From: Elysia marginata
Taxonomy: Eukaryota > Mollusca > Gastropoda > Plakobranchidae
Length of the DNA stretch: 28,123 nucleotides
Reading direction: 5' to 3'
Assembly: GCA_019649035.1 (NCBI GenBank)
Contig: BMAT01003377.1
Location: 103,612 to 131,734, forward strand
Shown piece after piece: positions 20,831 to 28,123 of the stretch. The notes below the pieces were generated by a model. That model had not been told where the DNA came from, did no database searches, and saw only the letters and a list, made by a program, of their open reading frames with translations. A program made the translations under genes and the position numbers. Each line of letters starts with the position of its first letter. The stretch's first letter is position 1.

Positions 20831-21943
20831 TTGATTGCGCAGTAATAGCCTTCGCTTCGTATTATATTCTAAAGTAAGTAGATTGTGTACTTGAATGTTT
20901 AAGAAAACCTCCACGTCTTTCTTTTTCTAACCTTTTTGACAGCGCTTTAAAAGCAGGTAACAATTGCTCGTGTGTGTGTCGACTCAAAGGCAGAGGTCTA
21001 CTAGAAGGTGTAGTGTACCAGGCGACTGTAAAACAAGATTATACAAAAGAAATGAATTAATATATCACTGAGATCGTATTTGAAATAAGGTACAACCAAT
21101 ACGTTTCAAGCTTTTGAATTTATCACAAAAGTCCCTCAGAAACACATATTGAGCATATTACTTGGACAATATTTTAAAACATTAGTTCTGAATTTCATTT
21201 GAAATACTGAAACAGGTCCAAACAAATTTTAACATTAAGTTAAAAATGTCATATTTTTATAAATATTTTTTTAATATTTAGATATATAGAAAGAAAGGTA
21301 GATATGGACCATAACTATGAATACAAGCAGGAATTAGATCTTATATGCCAAAACTGGCTGTCAGCTTTGTCTCGTGCAATTGAGTTGATAGGCATTCTTT
21401 TATTTTTTATGATTTGCTCTGGAGGAAAAAAAACGCATTATAGCTTACAACAACAGTGATATTATGTTTTTTAGACCTTATGAAACATGACATTCTGAAG
21501 AAATAAAAATTATCAAGTTTGGAAACATCTTCAAAACAAAGCTTCTAAGTCTAAGTCACAGAGAGAATACACATTATGATTCAAAATAGGGTTAATATGT
21601 GAAGCTTTAATGGTCGAAATATCGGAATACTTATTGAAAAGCATTGATTCGTTTAGCAGTGCTTTACCAAAAATTTTATATGATTAAGAAGACAGTTAAC
21701 CTAATAACTTCATATGGAACCCTGATCTTCTATTCATTTTACGTAAATAATGTGTGCTTCGGTGTTTGCTGGGGGTGGGGGTGAGGGCAAGGAATGAATG
21801 TGAGTTAAAAAAAAGGTTTAATTTAAAAAAAAAGTTTCGCAAAGCAAACATGATACACAACATTAAAAAGAATGAAGGATTTCCTTAAGCTGCTGCTATT
21901 GTCAGCTGTAGGTCAGGATCACCATTAATTTTATTAGTTGGAA
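20831..21943. other. noncoding stretch
   Basis: AT-rich, with a GT run near 20972 and a G-rich spot at 21770-21786. No supported gene or repeat family. Confidence 0.35.
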
Positions 21944-22118
21944 CTAACGCGGGCCCGTCAGCCGAGCAGCTGCCTCGGTAAGGACTTCGACCGATTCTTT
22001 GCGTTGCATCTCTACGTCAAGACGCACAGGCTCCAGGTATATGGGAGGGAGGTCGGCCCAGGTGATAACTCTCTCACGTGAGAGCAGCAGTTGAGGTCGC
22101 CAAAAGAATAGTAATTCT
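21944..22118 (-). pseudogene. short unrecognised coding-like segment
   Basis: A GC-richer island in AT-rich surroundings is open for 57 codons on the minus strand, ending at TAG 21946-21944. It reads as plausible protein (RVITWADLPPIYLEPVRL, then MQRKESVEVLTEAAARL). An in-frame TAA lies just upstream, so it is either one exon or a fragment. AATAAA follows soon after the stop on that strand. I do not recognise the family; a transposon ORF remnant or the last exon of an unseen gene are both possible. The plus strand also has an open frame over part of it, so coding is not certain. Confidence 0.35.
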
Positions 22119-23162
22119 TATAAATTACCGTTGTCCTTTCTTTGTCAAAGGTTAATACTGATGCGGCAGTATTACAGGGTCACGAGTCGAACTGGATTAG
22201 GTTTTCTATTCCTTGACAAGCTTAGGGCTTCCTCATTCAATGAATCATTTGGCAATATTATGTCTCGCGTTCATGGTGAATGAGTCGGATGTTGCAACGT
22301 TAACCATTAGAAGTTTTGTTGTTCTGAAGAAGACATTATTCTAAGCTTCCGAAGGTAAAGACTTCATACAATCAATACTTTAAGGGAAGATATTAACATT
22401 TTTGTTGGTTTTAGACATCGAGAAAATGAGAACAAAATGGATAGTCCTTTAAATGCCATATTCTCAACAAAAAATTTTTAAAAAAGCAATAACAAATTTT
22501 TGACTTCCGATTCAATCACCCGGTACACGAGATATTATTGTAACGCACAAACTTGGTATTATCACGTTTAACACTGGAAACAAAAGGAGATAGAAAGCAC
22601 TCAGATAACACCACTGTATTTGCTCTTTAGATGGCCTAAAGAACGCTGGGTTTTTTTTTTAAACTTTTCTTGTTAGTTGGTTAATAAGAAACTCTTTGAA
22701 GGAGGGCTGGATTAAAATCTGCATCCGATCACAATAACGATGTTTAACTATCGATCTAACCTAAGGAATTCGTCATTTCTATGTATAGAACAGGTAAGAA
22801 GAAGTCAATTTGACCTGAAGCTTATCCAACATATATTTTATAATTTTTTTTTGTTTTAATGCGTTTTTCCAAACTAGTCCTTTAGCAGCTTTTTCTATCT
22901 AATTTTTGTTCGCAAATTTAGCCTTTAAAATTTGTAACCGAAATTCCCTCGTATTAATATCAACAAAGCTTTATTGCCAAATGTGCACACAAAAAACTTT
23001 TTATTTTTGGATTTACTCCTCTTTATTAATAAAAAAGTCATCATAACTTTCTTTTCAATACATGAAATGAAATTCTGCTCAAAACATTTTTTACTAAACA
23101 GTTCTTAGCTAACATTTTATCTCACAAAATTTGAACAGATTTGGTATTGAATTCAATTCATT
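22119..23162. other. noncoding stretch with a possible LINE tail
   Basis: Mostly AT-rich. On the minus strand, TTTGGCAATAAAGC (22969-22982) resembles the 3' end of CR1/L2-type LINEs but lacks a clear repeat tail and coding part. No gene supported. Confidence 0.3.
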
Positions 23163-23700
23163 TCAATTTAAAATGATTTGGTAAAAATTATGTTGACTTC
23201 CAATGTGATAAGTTTTTTTTTACTAAGAGGTGGTGTTGAATTGCATTGGAAGCAGATGAAAAATCAATGAAAAGGACCCTTGCATATGTCTAAGTTAGGT
23301 CTTGATGTTTCGCGATGTTGTTGATAAATACAAGAAGAGCATCATCTACACTCTGGCTCTGCCTATACGCGAATTGCATAGGATCTAGTTTGTTTTCACT
23401 TTCTTTAAGTAAATTTCTCAAAACATTACGCTCTAAGAAGATGACAGATGTTAGTGCTACAGGTCTAAAGTCGTTGAGATTTGTGGCAGATTTTTTCTTA
23501 GGTACTGAAACTATCTCTGATTTCTTCCAGGCTGCTGGGATGGTATGCAATTTTAGTGAAAGATTGAAGATATCTTTGATTATTGGTGAGAGTTGCTGAC
23601 AACATTCCCTAAGAATTCGCCCAGATACCCCATCCGGGCCCATTGCTTTACCTACGTGTTTATGGATTTTAGAATTCTTTACTCAGAGGTCCCAATACGT
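23163..23700 (-). mobile_element. LINE reverse transcriptase, inverted 5' half
   Basis: Minus-strand frame encodes the N-terminal half of a CR1/L2/Jockey-type reverse transcriptase: KAMGPDGVSGRIL (fingers), IPAAWKKSEIVSVPKK, LNDFRPVALTS and DPMQFAYR. After an in-frame TAG at 23292 comes TYARVLFIDFSSA, the catalytic motif A region, and the sequence fades near 23163. This half is in opposite orientation to the rest of the element. Nonfunctional: premature stop, inversion, no endonuclease domain seen. Confidence 0.85.
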
Positions 23701-24782
23701 AAAATTAATGAAAACTATTCAGAGGTTAAAGTTACAAATACAGGCGCGCCGCAAGGGTGGGTTCTCTCCCCTGTGTTGTACTCAATCTATACAAACGATT
23801 TCAGAGCCGTCGAAGATAACTCTCGTTTAATAAAATTTGCCGACGATAAGAAACTTCAAGGTCTGCTTCATACTTCAGAGGAAGCATGTAGATCGGAAGT
23901 TACGCGCTTCTGTGAGCGGTGCAAAAACAATTATCTCACATTAATTTAAATGTTGACAAAACAAAAGAAAGCATCCTTGATTTTAGAATGAAGAAAGAAC
24001 CTTCCATCCCACTTTTCATAGAAGACAAAGAAATTAGCGATGTTGATAGCTACAAATATTTAGGCCTAAACATTGACTCAAAACTGAATTGGCACGCTCA
24101 TATAGATCTATTAAGGAAACAGATTAATCAAAGAATGCATTTTCTTTTAATGTGAGCAAGACGGCCATGACTCTATTTTACTCGTACAATGCAACTATTG
24201 AAAGTATTCTGTGTTTCGGATTATCATGCAGAGGAGGATCCATTCAAGTAAGAGATAAAAACAAATTAGAGAGTTTGGTCAAAAGGGCAAGCAAAATGGT
24301 AAAATCAGAACTGCCAAAAATTGAAGAACTGTATGAAACGTCTCTTAAAAGAAAAAGTAAATTGATATTGAAAGATAAAACACATCCACTACGTTTAGAA
24401 TTTTCCTTTACATCCCATAGCGGACGAGCTATTAAACCAAAGGCCAGAACTGATCGCTATAGAAATGCATTTGTTCCCTCAGCCATTGTAGCTCTTAGGT
24501 CATCATAATTTTCAAGCTTTGTATAACTATGTAGCTCATTGCCTTCAACCATAATTTATTATCATAAGAAATTGTGCTTGAAGTATAGGCATTATAATTA
24601 TGAAATAATATGTTTGCATAAATGTTTGTTCCTCAATATCATGAAATATGTTTGTATACGTTAAATGTTTATTTCTCGCTAATACATTTTTGTTTTCCCC
24701 TCAATGTAAAAACATGTCCAAGGCAATTTTTCCAAACTGGGATACTAGAAATTCATCTTATCTTTTCATCTTATCTTATCTT
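23690..24782 (+). mobile_element. LINE reverse transcriptase, 3' half and 3' UTR
   Basis: Plus-strand frames continue where the inverted half stops: KINENYSEVKVTNTGAPQG, VLSPVLYSIYTND, then FADD (the YxDD-box variant of this group), followed by NVDKTKESILDF and YKYLGLNIDSKLNW, and the C-terminal part VRDKNKLESLVKRASK up to a stop at 24506-24508. Frameshifts near 23945 (about 5 extra bases) and 24150 (about a dozen bases lost) break it. PQGW replaces the usual PQGC. The 3' UTR ends in ATCTT/CTTAT tandem units at 24753-24782, a typical CR1/L2-like tail. Dead copy; 5' part (endonuclease) absent. Confidence 0.85.
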
Positions 24783-24900
24783 CAGAGCACACCAGTCCTG
24801 GTGGCGGTCGTAGTCGTGGGTGTCAGAGAAAGAACTGATTTGACAATATCAAGGAATGGACGAGGCTATCAACTCCTGAGCTTCTGACCAAGGCAGCAGT
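24783..24900 (+). mobile_element. second LINE, C-terminal coding end, left part
   Basis: In one plus frame the sequence reads CQRKN, a TGA in place of a likely Trp, then FDNIKEWTRLSTPELLTKAA. This resembles the conserved C-terminal end of many invertebrate non-LTR polyproteins (DNIKEWT followed by a Leu/Ala-rich stretch), perhaps RTE-like. It starts directly after the tail of the LINE to its left and is interrupted at 24900 by a SINE. Nonfunctional fragment. Confidence 0.6.
24878..24900. repeat. SINE target-site duplication, left copy
   Basis: A 23-bp direct repeat (GAGCTTCTGACCAAGGCAGC and 3 more bases) matches 25169-25191 with one C/T difference. The two copies bracket the SINE exactly. 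Confidence 0.85.
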
Positions 24901-25168
24901 TGTTTGGTTGGTTGGTTGAATTGTAACGTCCCAGTCAACTACGAGGCTATACCAGAGACGGCGCTGGGGTGTAAGGAGCGCTTGCTTACACCACACCCAG
25001 TCACATTATCCTAACACCGGGCCGACCAGACTTACCACTGAACCAAGAATGCCAGACACTAGGCGGATCAGCTGCTAATACCAATATTAAAGTCTTTGGT
25101 TTGACTCGGTCGGGGATCAAACCACCCGCCTCCCGATCTCTGAGCGAGTGTCTTACCGCTAAGCCACA
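24901..25168 (-). mobile_element. complete tRNA-derived SINE (about 268 bp)
   Basis: Read on the minus strand, it begins with a tRNA-like head: A box TGGCTTAGCGG (25166-25156) and B box GGTTTGATCCC (25123-25113), correctly spaced. The body follows, then a tail of CCAA tandem units (CAACCAACCAACCAACCAAA) at the left end. A second perfect A-box consensus, TGGTTCAGTGG (25045-25035), sits in the body. The end TGACTGGGACGTTA before the CCAA tail resembles 3' ends of mollusc SINEs I know of (family knowledge, not searched). Flanked by 23-bp target duplications, one mismatch, so the insertion is fairly young. It splits the LINE fragment. Confidence 0.82.
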
Positions 25169-25235
25169 GAGCTTCTGATCAAGGCAGCAGTGGACAGACC
25201 GGGCCGGATGCTGGAGTATCATGGCGGCTTCAGTC
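25169..25235 (+). mobile_element. second LINE, right part after the SINE, with TSD copy
   Basis: The first 23 bases are the right copy of the target duplication. The frame then continues the LINE end: VDRPGRMLEYHGGF, as expected for the residues that follow the left part. Removing the 291-bp insertion plus one duplication rejoins the frame. The limit of the element to the right is not clear. Confidence 0.55.
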
Positions 25236-25525
25236 TTTACTTCCGCCCAAAGATCCTCTATCTCACGACATTAGTAACGAAGTGGTTTTTTTTTCATTGT
25301 CTGCAAGATTTATTAATTTTGGGATGGACTTTCAAAGGCTTGTTCGTGTCATTGATAGTGATTTAGCTTCATGGAAAATTTTACAAGGAAGCGAGAGGCT
25401 AAAATCTCTCATATCGTTTTAGCCTTTCTTGACATGTCAATCAAGAGTAATTGCTTGGATGCTTTTTATCACGTTATCTCTTTTGCTGTCCATGAAAACA
25501 ATAATTTTCCAGCCGTTTTCACCTA
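25236..25525. other. noncoding stretch
   Basis: AT-rich flank between the LINE end and the foldback element; nothing supported. Confidence 0.35.
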
Positions 25526-25530
25526 TATTA

Positions 25531-25828
25531 GAGACCTTTAGCACACGCACCGTGTCGCACTACGCGTACGTGAAAATCGGGAAAGCAGATTGAGGAAACT
25601 ATAAAAATAATGAAACCAGTTTCTAAAAATAGACGCCACAGACGTTCGCGTCATACTCACGCGCTGCTGCTTAAAGTCTACAGACTTTAAGCAGCAGCGC
25701 GTGAGTATGACGCGAACGTCTGTGGGTCTATTTTTAGAAACTGGTTTCATTATTTTTATAGTTTCTCAATCTGCTTTCCCGATTATCACGTACGCGTAGT
25801 GAGACACGGTGCGTGTGCTAAAGGTCTC
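25531..25828. mobile_element. foldback element: near-perfect 298-bp palindrome
   Basis: The left arm (25531-25679) and right arm (25682-25828) are reverse complements around a 2-base centre (AC, 25680-25681). I see two 1-base indels and only a few substitutions along about 148 bases. The ends read GAGACCTTTAGCACACGC and its complement. TATTA flanks both sides (25526-25530 and 25829-25833) and may be the target duplication; TA alone is the conservative reading. No transposase. The layout fits a foldback MITE; the superfamily cannot be assigned. If transcribed, it would fold into a long RNA hairpin. Confidence 0.85.
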
Positions 25829-25833
25829 TATTA

Positions 25834-26964
25834 GCTACAGCCGTTCGACCTCAATTTAGAGTAGCTCATACGTTTTTCAACGTTTCTATTATTTCCTAAG
25901 TGAATGCACTGGAAATCCCCACCATAACCAAAATTAATAATTATGATGCGAAATCGAGATAAATTGGAAACAGACATCAGCGCGGAGGGCGGAATAAAGG
26001 ACGTGTGAAACTTATAATTATCACGATGGGAAAATTAAACCAGGCAATGGCCGACAAAAAAAATTAGCTCAAATAAATGTATCTGCTTTAACTATTACAA
26101 TGACGCTTCAGCTGCGAAATATACGAAGATCTTTTGGAACATTTCACAGGCTCTCCCATGTTTTTTCAAGCAGTTTTCCGATTGTGTTGGTTGAGTTATT
26201 ATTAAGTGAATCACGAACCCATCATCAGCTCAGCCTATAATTATAATTTCTATTTTCACTGCCTTATATAAAAAACTTTTTTATCCTTTATTCAAGACTA
26301 ATAAGCTGTTTAGTTTCATTTGTTATGAGCCAGGCGTTTTAATCTGGACCACGCCCATAACAGGTCAAACAAATTGAATATTACTAAAACAAGAAAACTA
26401 ATCAGAGAATTAACGAGTTTCGTAATTACCCTTGACATTGAAATCTTACAGTTTAGGGAGGTGTCACCTCACGGAATAGCTGAAAACACCGGAGGAGGGG
26501 GCATTACTTTTTGTCGAATGAATGTAATCAGGATGCCAACTGATTAAATGGCTCTTGAATAATTATCATAAGCTTAAAAAGGGAGAAAAAACTTTTGCTA
26601 ATGATTTAGGCAAGTTTACTTGGCATACACATTTCGTCAAAACTAGAAATGAAACCTGTTGAAGAAGTTAGTGTCAATTTATTCGCATTTGAATAATTTA
26701 TTAGAAGATGTGCGTCATCTCCTGTCTAGGCGGAGGAATTCTTTTAATGAATCGTTAACACGTCAGGATGGTTTTTCTAACGAGGCAACTCCATTTTGGA
26801 AAATTTCCATGATGAAAAAATTTTCCAGTTTGGTAAACGTTTTGATTCCGTCTAAATAACAACGTTTGACACCCATTGGTCAATCAGTTTCGTCTGTATT
26901 CAGGTATTGATGAAATGTATAGTGTCACAAACAGCAGAAATAATAATCGAGTAAACGAATAAAA
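25834..26964. other. noncoding stretch
   Basis: AT-rich sequence between the foldback element and the truncated Gypsy element. A 13-base palindrome GAGGTGTCACCTC lies at 26458-26470. No LTR, polypurine tract or gene is visible. Confidence 0.4.
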
Positions 26965-28123
26965 CTCCCGAAGGCGCCTAAAAAGTTCAACCAAAGTCTT
27001 CACGTGGGCCTCCCAGGTCTCTGTATGGACGAGCAGGTCATCAATATAGTCGACTACATTGTCCATTCCGCACAGCAACTTCTTCACGGCACGGGTCAGC
27101 GTAGCTCCAGAGTTCATCATTCCAAAAGGCATCCTCAGGAATTCGTAGTGACAATCCATTGTCACAAAAGCCGTCTTTGGAATGTCCTCCTTGCGCACGG
27201 GTATCTGCCAGTAGCCTTTACTGAGGTCTAGCTTCGAGAAGTACTGGTCCTTCTCCATACCCTGGAAAACGTCTGCTTGGGCTGTCTTAGGCTGAGGGTC
27301 AAACGTTGTGATCTTATTCAACCGTCTGTAGTCAATGCACACACGATTAGAACCGTCTTTCTTCTTGACGACTACAACAGGAGAAGAGTACGGTGATGAA
27401 CTCTTCCTGATGATCTTCAAGTCTTCCATCTTCCTGAGTTCGTCACGCAGAGTCTGTCTCATTGCGTACGGCACCGGGTAAGGGCGTTGACGCACAGGAG
27501 TTGATGACGTCAGTTCAATGCGATGTTCCTCAGTTAACACGGCACCAGGTCGATCACTGAAGATAGAGGAGTACGATGAGGTGATGTCCTCCAGCTGTCT
27601 TTGTTGATCTGGGGTCAGTTGATCACCGTATTGTAGATCGTTGACCGTCTCATTGCTGCCCCAACCGCCTAGTTCTGATAGGGTTTCACAGTCGCTGTCG
27701 TTGAAGTGTTCACCTTCGATATCTTTAATGACAGTCAGACTCGCAGCTGATATGGCAGAGCTGCTTGTGGGTGGTCCTTCATCAACAGCGGCTTGATGGA
27801 TGTCCTGGTCACGAGCGGTGTACTTCTTCAACAGGTTAGCATGGAAGGTTTTCACTTTTCCACCCATGTTAATCCGGTAATCGTTCACTCCGACCGTCGT
27901 CACAACTTCGAATGGTCCTTTCCACTGCATCAGTAATTTATTCGAATCCGTCGGCAGCAGGACTAAAATTTTCTCTCCCACAGAGAATTTTCTACACTTC
28001 GCGGTCTGGTCGTAGTAATGCTTTTGTCGCCCCTGAGCCTTCTCAAGTTCTTCGCGAGCTATTTTTAGCGAATCTTCGAGCCGCTCACGAAGATTCAGAA
28101 CATAATCGTAGCTTGTTTTCACT
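26965..28123 (-). mobile_element. truncated Ty3/Gypsy pol, integrase end then reverse transcriptase
   Basis: The minus-strand frame enters from the right edge and stays open to 26884, but is recognisable only to about 26965 (386 residues). Residues 1-101 are the integrase C-terminal region: a basic helix, QKHYYDQTAK, WKGPFEV and KTFHANLLKKY. After an acidic linker comes the reverse transcriptase (about 199-386): RPYPVPYAMR, SPYSSPVVVVKKKDG, FSKLDLSKGYWQIP, FLRMPFGMMNSGATL and DYIDD (catalytic Asp361, Asp362). Integrase upstream of reverse transcriptase is the reverse of the usual Ty3/Gypsy order and matches Gmr1-type elements. The similarity stops abruptly after FRRLRE: RNase H, the element's end and the LTR are missing, so this copy is dead. 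Everything upstream (gag, protease, integrase core, 5' LTR) would lie beyond the window. Confidence 0.88.

Noticed and set aside
23593..23690. First part of the plus-strand frame leading into the LINE palm
   Set aside because: The minus strand here still encodes the inverted LINE half; the plus frame is open by chance until the junction near 23,695.
25001..25222. Minus-strand open frame of 73 codons
   Set aside because: Lies across the SINE and its target duplication; chance frame within a pol III-type repeat.
27004..27231. Plus-strand open frame of 75 codons
   Set aside because: Antisense shadow of the Gypsy reverse transcriptase.

Overview
The window looks like AT-rich nuclear DNA from an animal, most likely a mollusc and probably a gastropod. 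Split genes with GT-AG introns, a PAN/apple-like plus C-type lectin exon, long GATA/CTAT and GTA microsatellites, a SINE ending in CCAA repeats, CR1/L2-like LINE pieces and a Ty3/Gypsy element with integrase upstream of reverse transcriptase all fit this. The assignment is inferred from family knowledge; nothing was searched.

Two host genes can be supported. (1) At 638-1332 (+) there is the last coding exon of a secreted PAN/apple-like + C-type lectin protein; its earlier exons lie off the left edge or were not found. (2) At 13007-7956 (-) three exons join in phase into a 903-residue rhodopsin-like GPCR. It has a signal peptide, about 205 residues of extracellular N-tail, seven membrane segments, and a third intracellular loop of about 370 residues. 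Intron 1 carries a roughly 570-bp imperfect GTA trinucleotide array. A GC-richer patch at 19.7-19.98 kb with CCAAT, CACGTG and CCGGAA motifs, all usable on the minus strand, could be a distant promoter for this or another gene (speculative).

The right third (about 18-28 kb) is a transposon graveyard: a 5'-inverted (twin-primed) LINE at 23.16-24.78 kb; the 3' end of a second LINE at 24.78-25.23 kb, split by a complete tRNA-derived SINE with 23-bp target duplications; a 298-bp foldback element whose arms are almost perfectly complementary around a 2-bp centre; and, off the right edge, a truncated Ty3/Gypsy pol. A 27-bp inverted repeat pair bounds a possible MITE at 15.09-15.41 kb. The rest is AT-rich noncoding sequence with GATA-type and GTA-type microsatellites; most ORFs of 60-120 codons there look like chance.

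I see no bacterial-type operon, CRISPR array, rRNA or intact tRNA gene. The most notable items are the unusual GPCR, the foldback palindrome and the nested retroelements.
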